A stretch of DNA of 64,000 bases from Catenaria anguillulae PL171 (Eukaryota > Blastocladiomycota > Blastocladiomycetes > Blastocladiales > Catenariaceae), in the NCBI GenBank assembly GCA_002102555.1, contig MCFL01000027.1, positions 124,001-188,000 of the forward strand, written 5' to 3'. Position numbers and translations under genes: made by a program. Position 1 is the first letter of the stretch. Each line of letters starts with the position of its first letter. Shown one piece after another: positions 33,205-45,895 of this stretch. Below the pieces are notes generated by a model. It was given only the letters and a program-made list of their open reading frames with translations, searched no databases and was not told the origin of the DNA.

Positions 33205-36200
33205 ATGTCATGGTCTGCCAATTCGTACCAGAGTCAAAACGGCAACGTCAATCACAGCGGCGGGAATGGCGGGGCCGGCGCGGGTTCCTCATCTATTATG
33301 AGTGACCGATCCGGTCCAACGCATGGCCACGGCATCCCTGCATCCCCATCACATCACGGCGTCATCATGCAGGATGCGTTCGGCAACAACATATCCAACT
33401 CGTCCCACCACTCCCATCATTCGCACCATTCGCATCATGGATCCTTGTCGCGCGCATCAGTTCACAGCTCGCAACAAGGTGGCGGCGGAAGTGGGAGCGG
33501 TGGTGGTTCTGGTGGTCGAGGGGGCAGCGGGGCGGGGTTGCAACACCCAAACGTCCATCAGCAACATTCACAGCAGCCACCGAGCATGTTCAGCAATAAT
33601 AGTAGCGGGTCAGTTGCGCCGCAACAGCTCCAACTCGGCATGCTCAGTCATCCAAGCGTTGCACCGAGCTTGAATCGAAGTGTGGACGATATGATGGATC
33701 TGGATCGAGAAACAACGCCGCTCGCTTCAACCGCATCCGTCTCGACCGCATCACGTTCCCCTTCGCCCGAAAGCTCGCCGCTCGTGTTCCCGAATGACCC
33801 GCCAGCAACTTCCCTCGCTCAAGCCGTGACTGCGGCTGCCGTGGCACAGGGATTGACGAGTTCTGGCATGCCCAACTTGGCGCTTCCCGGCTCAGCGTTC
33901 CCTGACCTGCAACACCTGCAAAAGCAGAATCAGATTGGGTTTACGGACAAGAACCCATTCGAAACCCTTCCGCCGTCGTCCAACTCCAACCTTGACCGAT
34001 CAAGTGCCATGGGCGGCCCACCAACAATTTCTTCGGGCATGTCGGACTTCGGTGGCAGCACCGGCGCACCGCCTGTCCTCTCTGCGGATCAATCGCAGGC
34101 CCTGCAGTCATCAACACAATGGGCGTCCGGCGCGCCCATTGACGATCCAACGGCCATTCTCGGCGGCGCAACTGTCCTCGAAGTCCTTGGTGCACAGCAA
34201 GTTGCTGCCATGTACGACCAGATTCCCCTCGAGCTGCGCGACCAGTGGCAGCGCATGCTCTCGGATCCGTTCAGTCCAGAGACGTTTGAGGTGTTGTTCA
34301 ATATGGCCGGTGTGGCGAATCAGCAGCAGCAACAACAACACCAGCAGCAACAGCAGCAACAGCAGCAACAGCCGCAACAGCCGCAACAACGGCAGTCCCA
34401 GCAGCCAAACTATTTCGGTAGTCAAGGTCCACCAGGCTCGGCTGCGCCCCCGTCGTCTGTGGGTGTGCTTGGCATAGGTAATCCGCCACTGGATGCGTTC
34501 GGCAACCGGATCGGAACGCCCGGGTTCGGTGTTGGATTGTCCACCGACACGCTTGCCCTCTCACAGCAATCGTCCATGAACAACCTCTTTTCATCGGCGA
34601 CGACAGGGCCAGTGACGGCTGCTGCTGCGGGATCCGCAACCGTCGGTGGTGCATTGTTTGATCCAGCCATCCGTCAAGCGCAACTCGGCCCGGCAACCAA
34701 TTTCGCCGGACAGGCATCTCAAGGGATGGCCGGCGTTGGGTTCACTCAGCCACAGCAACTCCAAGCACAGCAGCAGCAGCAGCTACAAGGGCCCGGATCG
34801 TTTGGCAACCCATTTTCGTCGCTTCCCAGTACCAACACGGCGTTTTCACCGCAACAGTTCCAGCAACAACCGCTGGTCCCGTCGCAGCAACCGCTTTTCC
34901 CTCCGCAACCCAGTCAGCTTGGCTCATTTACAGCAGCGCAACCCCCGATCAACCAATATGCGGCACCCGGCGCGTTGGCAGGGACTGCCAGCCAACCTCC
35001 GCTAATTTCTGGGTTCTCAAGCATGCCTGGATCGGGCGAGTTTGGATCATCCGACTCGATGCTCATGAATCCGCCAGTGACACCGGGACACGGGAGCATG
35101 TCGGGAGATGGGACTGGTGGGGGAGCGTCGTCCATCAAGTCGCCGGCAACTGCAGACAAGCCCAAGAAGGTACCGCGACCCGAGAATTCGTACTTTTTGT
35201 ATCGGTACGCCTGCCCGCATTTCACTTTCATCTCTGCCTCTGTTTTCATCGGGAGGCTAACACAATTGGCGCACAATCTAGGCGTTCCGTCTACAACGCT
35301 GTCAAGTCGGCCAACCCGCACCTCAGCAATCCCAACATCTCAAAAATCATTTCCGATATGTGGCGGAACGAAACCACCGAGGTCAAAGCGTGCGTTCTGG
35401 CTTCGCGTTTCGTGTTTGCTTCCAAACCCAGTGCTGACATTGCTTGCACTTGTTTTCTTGACTTTTCAGGCACTACAAGGAGCTCTCTATCATTGCAAAA
35501 GAGGAGCATTTGAAACAATACCCAGACTACAAGTACCAACCACGCCGAAAACCCACATCCAAAGTCTCTGCCGCGATTGCTGCCTCCTCGGCCCGCAAAA
35601 AGCGCGAGTCCATCGAAATCTCTGCAGCGCTGTCTGTTGCTGGCTCGCGCCCGCCATCCGTCATGCCCAGCGACCACGACGCATTCATGGACGAACACGG
35701 CAGCCAATCGGACCCGCACACTACACCGCCCATGGCAGCAACGACGCTCGATGGCCACGCCCAAGCGCCAAGTGTAGGTCATCACATGCATCATATGCCA
35801 CCGCTCAGCGGCCAACTGGGAAGCGGCGGCAGCGTCAGCGCAACCACAAGCAATGGCGGAACTCCCCCGTCGCTCCTCATTCCTGGGCCCGACACAGACC
35901 ATCACCACGCGCGCCCGCCATCCGCGGGTGCAGGGTCGAAACCCGCCAAACGGCCCGGATCTCCTCTGCACATGCCGCTGCGCACCTCGCACAGTGTCTC
36001 GGGCGGGCCCGGCGGGCTGCACCCGACACTTTCGTCGCCAACGTTCCTGTCCACGTCCGAAACTTCGTCGCTGCGCAGTTCGCTGCTCCGCGGCGGATCC
36101 GGGTCCACGCACTCGTCCATGCGGCAGCTGTCGGACACGTCCAATTCCATGATGCACTTGTATCCGTCGCAGTCGCAATCCGATGGGTCGTTTGATGCGG

Positions 36201-37243
36201 CACTCAACAGTTCCATGCCGGCGCTCGTCATGCCCGCGGAGCAGCAAATGCAAGGGGTGCAGGCGCAAGCACAGCCCGGGCACGGACAAGGGCAAGGGCA
36301 GCATGGGTTGGGTCACGTTCCAGGAACAATGGGCCCGCCGCACACGTTGCCAAAGCGGTCGGGAAGTGCGCTGTCGCACGAGTGGAATGGCGGCAATGGC
36401 GGCGCAGGGCTGCCCGCGCACATGTCGCCTGCGAATCAGGCGAGAATGATGCCGGGCCCTGGCATGCTACCTCAAGCGCAATTACAGCAGCTACAGCAGC
36501 AACAGGGCGGGATCGGATCACAGCATGGCACGCCGCTGCAGCAGTCGTACCAGTTGCCCAACGCCCCGGGCATGGCAGTTGCTCCGCCCAACTCGAACCA
36601 GTTTGTCCAGGGCGGTCAGGTGCAGTGGGCGGGTATGCCGCCTCCTCAGCAGCAACAGCAGCAGCAGCCCCACGTCGGGTTTGTTGGTGCCGCCAAGTGG
36701 CCCAATGGCCCTGTTTCCCAAGCCCCAACGCCAACGCCACAACAGCAGATGCAACAGCAACCGCCCAGGTCACTTGCGCAATCGCTCGATCCGCGAGCAG
36801 CAACCATGTCACCGGCCGATTTCGCAAACACCCTGCGCGCCAGTTTGTCATCGGGCCAAATATCGATGCAGGATGCGCAGCAGTTGCAGCAGGTGCATTT
36901 GCAAATGTATCAGCAGCATCAGCAGCAAATGCAGGCGCAAACGGGCATGGGCGGCGGTGCGAGCGGGTTTACATTTGGTAGTGGAGGAGGCGGCGGCGGT
37001 GCCGGTCCGGGCGGGTCGCAGGCTATGTTGGGCGCAGGCGTGCAGCAACCGCAGCACTTGGCTGGCGGCCAGCAGCAAGTCGGGATGGGGATGCACGGCG
37101 GGCCTTGGTTGCAGCAAATGATGCCAGCCAATATCGATCGAGGTCAAAGCATGGGTGTGATGGGCCAGCAACCGCAGCAACGAGGCCAGCACCCATCCAT
37201 GCCGCAACAGCAACCGACCACATCGTCGAGTGGATGGTCATGA
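33205..37243 (+). CDS. Large Gln-rich MATA-type HMG-box transcription factor
   Basis: DNA-binding regulator of the fungal mating-type/Ste11-like HMG class. Exons 33205-35204, 35282-35389 and 35470-37243 sum to 3882 nt, 1293 aa. The HMG box (about 650-735) is built over two introns: PRPENSYFLYR, then RSVYNAVKSANPHLSNPNIS and MWRNETTEVKA, then HYKELSIIAKEEHLKQYPDY and KYQPRRK. The PDYKYxPRRK ending and N-I-S core are the MATA-HMG signature. Everything else is low complexity: His/Ser and Gly repeats near the N-terminus, a Gln run around 34320-34400, and a Gln/Pro/Met-rich C-terminal half typical of activation regions. Exons keep frame across all repeats. Family members control mating, sexual development or nutrient responses; which applies here cannot be told from sequence. 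The neighbouring genes do not look like a classical mating-type locus. Confidence 0.92.
34319..34410 (+). repeat. CAG/CAA run coding for polyglutamine in the HMG-box protein
   Basis: Mixed CAG and CAA codons give two Gln blocks separated by His, then a QP-rich run, in exon 1 of the HMG-box gene. Codon interruption suggests selection for glutamine rather than raw triplet expansion. Confidence 0.9.
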
Positions 37244-37743
37244 TGCTCGTCTATTTCGATCACCGCCTTCAGCTGCACCTGAAGCTCCTTTGCCCCCCGG
37301 CTTTGCCCAACGCACACCTGTCATGGCTTTGGTACTGCACTCCTCGGAACCTTCCTCATTTCCTCACTTTTCATATTGCTAGCTTGTAGTCTTGTTTCCC
37401 CTTTCACTTTCCCTTTCTTTTCATTTTCATCGTTCCTCGCTCGTTTCTGCTTGGTTGTTGTACGATATTTATTCCTCATTGTGTTGATGGATTTTGTCCC
37501 CTTTTGCCATGTCTCTTGATCCTCGTTTGGTTTCTTTGCTCGTTTCCCTTTCGATACTTGAATCTTACTCGCTCTCCTTTATTTTACTCTTTTCCGCCTT
37601 GTGAGCGTCTTCAGTTACCCCACTTGAATGGTTTTTTTTTTTTTTTTCCTGCTCCGATGTTAGCTCGGAGGTCGGTTGTTTCGTCCCTGTCTCAATTTCT
37701 TTTTGGATTAGTTCCTGTGAATGTGTATACAAGTAGATGATAT
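37244..37743. other. Convergent 3' region between the HMG-box gene and B9D2
   Basis: About 500 T-rich bases on the plus strand, with a 15-base T tract at 37629-37645. Expected to hold the 3' UTRs of both genes; no coding signal. Confidence 0.45.
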
Positions 37744-38726
37744 TTACAAGTGCAGCCCATTTTGCGCAAAACCTCGATGAACCACAGTCACTTCGGCAAA
37801 CACTGTGCATGGGATTGGGACAGTGGTGAGCTGGTACCGATCCGCTGATGAGACGAGGAGGTCGAGCGACTTGAGGCCGACAGCAGTGCCGAGAAATGTC
37901 GCTATAGATAACATGAGGAGTGGTCGGGAATGCCCACACGATGGTGAGAAAAGTCAATAGTGTCCCTTAGGAGGCCGACAAAGAGAAGGACAAGCAGCAT
38001 CGTAATCTTTACCTTTGAGAGAGTCCATCCACGACCGATGCGGCCGCCAAATGGGGCATTCGAGGCGGTGGGTTCCGGCCGTCATTGGTATTGACATGAC
38101 GCCGTATCCAACTGCCGAGAAAACAAATGTGAAATGTCTCGTTGGCCAATGAGCATTTGCATCTCTAATTAAGACTTGAGCCGGCCACTGCGGAGTAAAA
38201 TAGCGTACATAGCTGGTAACGGCCAAACATGTCTTGGCGGAGCACTTCAATTGCGAGCTTTGGCCAACCTTGAATGGAACGCGAGGCGAAGTGAACGTCT
38301 GAGTGGATTGAATACGCCAAGCGAGAAGCATGTCGAGGCTGAAATTAGACGCAAATGCAAACAATGGGGCAATACATGTCCAGGACCGGACGTTTGCCAA
38401 GAGGGAGGGCACGTGCATACCGATTGGATGAGACCACACGGCCCATTCACCATCCTGGGAATCAAACCAATGTCAAGATCAGGGTGTGAGGGGTGGGGCG
38501 GTACGGACAGAGCATACGAACGGGACAGCAAATTGCAAGGAAAGAACAGATAGCATACCGCTGGAATGTCAACTTGGGTTTGCGCGGACGAGGCTCCTTC
38601 AACGACGGTCCAAGCGTTTCCAGTCATGATTGTCCAGCGACAGGCGAGGCCAGACGCGCCAACGAATGCAGACCCGTCACTGCTGCGGGCGCCGTGCAAA
38701 GTTCCTAGGACGTGCAGCTCGGCCAT
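37744..38726 (-). CDS. B9D2: B9 domain-containing protein 2 (ciliary transition zone)
   Basis: Component of the MKS/B9 complex that gates the ciliary transition zone. Five exons (38559-38726, 38421-38454, 38209-38298, 38014-38111, 37744-37901; edges to within a base) give about 182 aa, against 175 in human. The B9 (C2-like) domain fills the protein: start MAELHVLGTLHGA, CRWTIMTGNAWTVVEGASSA followed by QTQVD, WSHPI joined over an intron to DVHFAS, GWPKLAIEVLRQDMFGRYQL, then GYGVMSIPMTAGTHRLECPI and WRPHRSW, and a last exon with SADRYQLTTVPIPCTVFAEV. This order matches vertebrate B9D2 (QTQVDTP, WSHPIDLHF, GWPRLHF, GTHQLACPTWRP, SGADRYRL). Exon 2 is a 34-nt microexon. Like CFAP161, it implies flagellated zoospores or gametes. 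Confidence 0.9.
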
Positions 38727-39915
38727 GTTATTTCATTGCTTGGCGTCTTGATGTCTGCTTTCATGTGTTTTTGCCGTATCACAGTAGGGGACTGCAATGA
38801 AATTTGGCAGCACCATTGATCTGAATCTGTAAAGGGAAAAGTGGCAGCTGGCGGATCGGCGAGCCGCGCCACGCTGGATCAGTTGTCCACCCCATTCAAG
38901 TTCCCAAGCACACGAGCCCAGGCCAAGCGAGAATGCTGTATTCCCCAGCGCTGAATGAAGCGGACCTTAGACTCCTCCTTGATTCTCACATCCCGCCGGA
39001 GCCAGAAGCTGAGGAGATGTGGTCATTCGGTGGCAGCCGACATTCCGACTTTACAAAGGACTCGGGCCTTGGCGAAGTGCCGACGACGGACTCCCCAGCT
39101 CTGCATTCGCTTCCTTCACGGTTACCCTGTGCAATGTAGGTACATTCACTGCGCTCTCCGACCAGTGGCGGCGATTTCCGTTGTCCGCACCTAATGATGT
39201 TGGTGTACCCCAGCCGCTCTTTTGAACAAATGCGTGGATCTGGCGGAAACGTGCATGTCTCACCCACTGACTATATTTAATATCAGCCAAGAGTCCGTGG
39301 TGGCGCTTAACTTTTGCACAGCGAGCAGGACGCCTTCGTATATGTACTCTCATGCAGATGGAGCAGCGTTGCAGCATACCCATGTGCAAAAGCGTACATG
39401 TGTCATGCATATCCTTACACGCCGAGCCCACCCCGCCCGTTCCACCGGACAGGTTTCACTTTATTTAGTGGTGAACACCATGCATCTTGGCAGCTTGGCA
39501 TTCGTGAGCATTCGTGTGGGTGAGCCAAGCTGCCTTGTACAGAAAGTATTCGGTTGGCATTTACTCGTTTGAGGTAATTTTCTGCCAGTCTTGGCCAAGT
39601 CGTCGACTGTAAACTGATGCCGCCCCACCACACTACAAGTACAACACTGTGCCGCTTCGCTCATCCACTGGCCGAATCTGGAACTCGTCTGTGCCCCCAC
39701 CGGCTTATTTGCCTGCCGTTCAATTCCCGTATGTCCGTTGCATTTCAATTCTTCCCATTCTCACCTCTGCCTCCAAATCATTCGACTTATCAAACGTCCC
39801 TCACAGCCCTTCGTAGAGCCCCTTCAACTCCTCTCTGATTACATTTCCTCTTTCCTCACAGTATCCTTCTCCGACCCTACCACATCCTCGGGACTCTGTC
39901 CTGTAAACCGTCAGT
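38727..39915. promoter_or_regulatory. Divergent intergenic region between B9D2 and the ABCA gene
   Basis: About 1.2 kb between divergent start codons. No coding frame is convincing. The last 200 bases before 39916 are C/T-rich on the plus strand, as seen ahead of other plus-strand starts here, and probably form the ABCA 5' leader. Confidence 0.4.
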
Positions 39916-42900
39916 ATGGTCAACATTTTTGTCCAAACCGGCGCTCTTGTCCGCAAGAATGCGCTCGTGTTGATGCGTTCCCCGTTCCAGTTGGCCATTG
40001 CCCTCCTCATGCCCCTTTTAGCTCTCTTTATTGCCGTCTTTTCGTCAAACGCCCTCGCCAACAACTTCAAGAAATCCGCCGCAAAGTCCACCTCCCTGGT
40101 CAACCCGCCGGTTAATCTGGTCGAATACCCAAAGTGCTCGGGATCGCTTCAATCTTGCCCCAACCGCCCCCGCGTGTACTATGCTCCGACCGACGTGTAC
40201 CACTCAAAGATTGTCGAATCGTTGGCTGCGGATCTCGGTCTCACCATGGGAACAGATGTGTTTGGATTCCCAACCATTGACTCATTGGCCTCTGAGGTTG
40301 CCGACAGGCAAGTCGCCATCAAGGCCGAGCGCAAGATCAATTATGCCATCACGTTTACGACCTTTGCTCAAGTCGACTCGGCGTTCGGTGTCTCCAAGGG
40401 TTCGGCGCCCACCTTCAACAATGTCCCCGGTGATCTCACGGCCGCCAAGTCGCGCATCAGCGAGGTCAATGGCACGCACTACTCGCTGTGGCAAATCAGC
40501 GACAGGCAATTCTCCATGGACGAAGATGCGACCTTGCCCAACATTGTCTACTCGTCGGAGCCTCTCTTGTTCAAGCATCATTTGGATATGTCGATTACCA
40601 AGATTGTACGTTCGCATTTTCTCATTTTGCAGTTTTCTTTGCGCGTGGCTCCTGGCTGACTCGTTCAAATTGACATCAGCGTGCCGAGATGCAAGGAGTG
40701 AGTGTGCCATCAATCAAGCTTGCTGTTTCCCACTTTCCATTGCCCGCGGAACCATCTCGGTCGGCCGGTGGACCAGGCGGACAAGGTCAAGATGCCGAAA
40801 AGGCTGCCGACGGCCAAGCCAAGAAGATGGGCGCTTCATTCTCGGCCGCTTTCGTCATGTTCGGGTTTTCGCCATTGTTGCTTGTCATGACCAATTTGGT
40901 GGGCAGTGAGAGTACGTACTCTGCTTTCGCCTTCCATCAACTTCTTTGCTCACCATTCTGTTCCGTTGAACTACTTTAGAACATACCGGCCTCATTGGCG
41001 TCCTGCGCAAGCTTGGCATGTCGGAAGCCGCGTACTGGCTCGCCACCTTGATTACCGGATCTGTGCTCGTTGTTGCATCGTCAGCTCTGGCCTTGATCGC
41101 GACACCTGCCTTTCCCGAGGCCTTTCAAATGTACAATTGGTCGCCCGTCATCACCTTGTCGCTCTTCATTGTCACCGGCCTTCAAATGGTCGCCATCGGC
41201 TTGCTCTTGGTCGCCCTGCTCAACTCGCCGTACGCCACCAACCTGACGGCCGGGTTCCTTTGCATGATTTGCATTCTCGGTTCCGCGCTGCTTGGGTTCA
41301 CCGACAGCATGTCTGGGTACGGCAGCTTGCCGGATATTGCCTCTGCGTTCCAGTCCTTGTTTGATCCAAGTGTCAAGGGCTGGATTCTCATGACGTTGTT
41401 GCCCTTTGTTGGGTTCGGCAAGGCGTTTTCCGAGCTTTCTATCATGCAGCCCGACAAGAAAGCAACACTGTCGTTTTCCCACCCAGACTTTTTCATTACT
41501 CGCACCTTCACGGTCCGGACCATCGGTGGCAAGTACAGCTACACCGTTCATTCCACGCAAACCACATTTGTCGCCGTGCTGTTAATGTCGCTTGCCACTA
41601 TCGTTGTTGCCATGTACTTGAACCAAGTCGGTCCGCGTCCGTTCTGGTTCCCGTTTACGCCGACATACTGGGGACTTGGTGACCAGGGCGATGCCAAGCT
41701 CAATGCTGAGTCAAAGCAGGAGCAGTCGCTCATTGTGCGCAATCTGAAAAAGACGTTTTCGTCGTCATCCTTCTTCATTTTCAACCGCAAGACGGTCGAG
41801 GCTGTCAAGGATGTGTCCTTCACCGTGCGCAAGGGCCGCGTACTTTCGCTTCTCGGCACGAATGGTGTGTTTCCTCTTTCTCTTGTGTACTTGGTTATTG
41901 CCACGACACTGACCATGAATCACACATAGGTGCCGGCAAGTCCACCTCGGTCAACATGATCACTGGCCTACTTCGCCCAACCAGCGGTTACGTCTCGTGC
42001 TTTGGCACCGGTTCTCTCTCGGCCATTCAACAACAAATTGGCGTGACGGCTCAATCGGACGTGACGTGGCCGCTGCTCACGGCAGGCGACCACATTCGCC
42101 TGTTTGCTGCCTTCAAGGGTGTCTCATCGTCGCCGTCATACGTTCAAGACCGCCTCTCCCAAGTCGGCCTGGAATCCAACGCCGACCAGCCTGTTGGCCA
42201 GTTCAGCGGTGGCATGCGCCGCAGGTTGTGCATCGTGACCTGCTCCATTGGTGAGCCGCCTTTGTGCATTCTCGACGAACCGACAAGTTCACTTGATCCG
42301 ATTAACCGCCGCAAGGTGTGGAAATTTATCCAGTCGTTGAAAGCCCATGCTGCTGTCATCCTTGTGGTGCGTTCTGCCTTATGTATTCGCTTCTTTATTC
42401 TTGACTTTGCGTACCTGACCTCTGCTACTGTGTTCCTTGTCTGCAGACGCACTTGCTCGACGAAGCCGACGCACTCGGTGACGAGATCTGCATCATTGAC
42501 GGTGGCGAAGTCAAGGCTCAGGGTTCGTCGCTCGCTCTCAAGTCGCAATACGGATCGGGATACGAATGCATTATTCTCGGCAAGGAAGGCGCCACGCTCG
42601 AAAACGTGACGGATATGGTTCGCCAGTGTGTGCCTGCCGCCAATGTCACGCAGCGCTCGACTGAAATGTTTGCCGTCACGATCCCCAAGTCCTCGTCCGT
42701 CACGCCGTTGGTTCGGTTGCTTCGGTCGGCGGATCCGAAGCGTGTTGCGTTCGTCGAGTCGTGGGAAATCTCAAACACGACGCTGGAGGGGGTGTTCTTG
42801 GCAGTTGCCGAGAAGGCAAAGGCACAGCGCGAGTCGATGCATCAACATGTTAGCAAGCACGCTGCTGGTGCCGACGGCACAGAGTCGTTCGACTTGCCCA

Positions 42901-45895
42901 AGTTTGTGCCTCGCAAGACCTTGTTCCACCAAGTGTCGGCCGTTTTCCTCAAGGATTGGACTTTCCAACTCAAGCAGCTCAAGGCCACCATCGTCGCATA
43001 CTTGATGACCGCAGTGTTCCTTGGCCTCTATTTCTTTGTGCGCAGTCAGAGCGACGAGTCAATTTGCAACGGTGGCTACTTGGCTCTGCGCACGTCTCGC
43101 TCTTCCGGAACAACGTGCGACCTCGGTGCGCTTCGCAAACAGTTTACGCAAATGGCCGGCATGTGCTCGCCAAACTCCAAGGCCCCGTGCATGCTCGGTG
43201 ACATGCGCTTGCCCGCCATGTTTAGCTCTGTCGGTCCCAAGGCTGGTGCTCGCTATTGGGTTCAAGATCCGTCGTCGGCCGCTCAAGCGCTCTTGAGCGA
43301 AGATCAGGGCACCTGGGCTGCTCGGCAGCAGTTTTTGGGCAAGGACATTGATATTCCCGCGGCGTCTGTGACCAAGGTAGACGCCGACCCGATTACCACG
43401 ATTCGCGACAACCTCAAGCGCATGTATGCTGCTCGCAAGCCGATTTCGTTGCAATGCGTGCCTTCTGGTTCGCTGCGTGAGGGTGAGCCCGAACCCGAGG
43501 CTTATCCCGGATCCTCTCAAGAGCAAGATCCCGTCAAGGAGTTCTCCACTTTGCTGCCCGATTTCGGCCTCAAGATCAACGCGCTCACGGCTCAAGGATC
43601 GGACGTGCACTTTGTGCTGCCTCCCATGCCGTATGGCGCCCGGTACATGATGTCGCTCTACAAGCCCACGGTCGATTGTCGGCAGGCAATCACGCCCAGG
43701 ATGTGGACATCCAGTGCCCAATCGCTCGTCCTGTCCAAGATGCAAGAAGCAACGCCCGAGCTTTCGACACAGACACTTTATGACACCGATTCTAAGTTGG
43801 CCGAAATGTTTCAAGCTGCTACGGTTGCCCAACTGCGTGCGTCGCTCAAGACTGGCGAGGGCATCTTTGGCATGTTTCGCCAGGTGCCCGAGGTCCAAGC
43901 TCCCATGGTCATGCCAATGATTACCAGCATACTCTTGCCCATGGCCCTCTACTCGTTGTTTTCGGCCTACTTGCAGCTCCCATTCCAAGAAAAGGAGGGC
44001 GGCTTGTTTGCCTTTTACCGCGTTCAAGGATTGACGGTCGCGGCGACGTGGTTGGGTCACTGGCTATTTGCCTTGTCGTTTACTCTTGTGCCGCTCGTGC
44101 TCTCGGCCGTCTTGATCGTGTTGGCGATTCCCACCATCAACCTCGGCTCGTTCCTCATTCTGTCGATTCTCGCCATCCACGGCTCCATCTCCATGGCCTT
44201 CTTGCTCGCGGCAATCCTCACGTCCACGACCATGGCGCGCCTCTTGTCGTTCTTGTTCCCGCCCGTCGCTGCCGTGCTTTCTGGCGCGCTCACGTTTGGC
44301 GGATCTGCCCCGTCATTCATGACCGTTGTGTTCCCGCCACTCCCGTTCGCCTTCAACCTGCGTCAACTCGCCCTGACCGCGACACCGAGCTGGGGCTTGG
44401 CCCTTGGCGCTTTTGCTGTCAGCACCGTTTATCTCGTGATTGCAATTGCGCTCATGACAATGGCGGATCACAGTCCGCTCGAGCTGCTCAAGGCACGCGT
44501 GTTTGGCTCCAAAAAGGTTGACGAGTCGCATAAACGCCTTGCAACGGGCGACGTCGAGTTGGGCGACTTGATTGAGAGCGAAGAAGATGACGAGGTCCGC
44601 AAGGAGCGCATGGAACTCACTCGGTCGGAAAAGGGTGATTTGGATCGGTACGCTGTCAAGGCAGTCAATGTGGAAAAGGCGTTTGGGTCGCATCGAGTGC
44701 TCAAGGGGTTGAACATGGCTGTTGCTCCTGGTGTCACATATGGGCTTCTCGGTCACAATGGTTCGTTGCTTTACTTGCGTCCTACATAGCTTTCCAAGCA
44801 TTTGGCCGGTTCACTTACACTGTGATGTGTGTATGTGTGTATGATGTAGGTTGCGGCAAATCAACGCTTCTCAACATCCTCATGGGCAGCTCACGTCCCA
44901 CTGCCGGCAATGCCTGGGTCGGCGGCCAGCTCACAACCACCCGCGATTTGTCGTCCATCATTGGTGTTTGCCCGCAACAGGACATGGTCATTGGCGACTT
45001 GACCGTCCTCGACAACCTGGCCTTCTTTGCGCGCTTGCGCGGCGCCCCGCTCTTTGGCTCCGAGCTCGATACGCTTGTGCGTCGCTGTGCCGAGCTGGTC
45101 GGTCTCAAGGACGCGATGAGTCGCCAGGCGTCGGCCTTGTCGGGAGGCATGCGTCGTCGCCTTTCGATTGGCATTGCTGTCATCGGCTCGCCGCAGGTTC
45201 TAATGCTTGACGAGCCCAGTGGCGGCCTCGACGCTGCCAATCGCTTGGGCGTGTGGCGCTTGTTGTCCCGCATTCGCGAGACTGGAAACTGTTCAATAAT
45301 CTTGACCACGCACTACATGGAGTATGTTCATTCAACCTCACAACCGGTTCCGATGGGGCTATGTAACACCGACTGACGTGCTCTTGTCTCTGTCTACAGG
45401 GAAGCCGATGCTCTTTGCTCCCGGATTGGGATCATGGCCGGCGGCCGCATGCGTGTCCTCGGCAACCAAGTCTCGCTCAAGAACAAGTACGGCAACGGCT
45501 ACGTCCTGCACATGCAACTCCCCGTGGCCGTTCGGGAAAGCACCGACTCTGGCTCGCAATCCATGCAAGCGCTCGCGCTTGCCGCCGAAAACATGGCCAT
45601 GGACAGGATGACGGCGACGCTTGAGTCGCAGCTGGGTCTGCGCGGCCTTCGCATTCAGCACGAGCACCAGGATCATTTGGCCGAGCAACGTGCGCGCGGC
45701 GGGTCGTTCAATGCGCAGGACCGGTCGTGGGCATGGGAGGTCAAGGTCCATGTGCCGCTGCAAGCAACATGCGACTTGGCCGGCGTGTTCGAGTTGATGG
45801 CGCAAGACGTCGCGGGAATCAAGGACTGGGGTATCCAACAGTCGTCGCTTGAAGACATCTTCATTTCCATTTCGAACAAGTACTACCAGTCGTAA
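39916..45895 (+). CDS. ABCA-type full-length ABC transporter
   Basis: Lipid-type exporter of subfamily A. Seven exons (39916-40605, 40680-40911, 40980-41864, 41930-42366, 42447-44760, 44850-45321, 45400-45895) sum to 5526 nt, 1841 aa. Each half starts with one membrane helix, then a long lumenal or extracellular loop, then a helix cluster including KHTGLIGVLRKLGMSEAAYW, then the NBD. NBD1: Walker A GTNGAGKSTS (about 602), signature QFSGGMRRRL, Walker B CILDEPTSSLDP, H-loop THLLDEAD. NBD2: GHNGCGKSTL (about 1520), ALSGGMRRRLSIG, VLMLDEPSGGLDA, TTHYMEEAD. Both sites keep the catalytic Glu. The layout and the C-terminal regulatory segment are those of ABCA/ABC-A proteins of animals and protists; the subfamily is missing from most Dikarya, so its presence fits an early-diverging fungus. 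The two introns that split Walker A motifs lie at equivalent positions in NBD1 and NBD2, right after the AAT-G of 'NG'. Confidence 0.95.

Noticed and set aside
35291-36421. Long minus-strand open frame opposite the HMG-box gene
   Set aside because: Antisense shadow of a low-complexity coding region; no domain character and no splice support.
43059-44060. 333-codon minus-strand frame opposite the ABCA gene
   Set aside because: Antisense to a confirmed exon; Arg/His/Gly-rich shadow.
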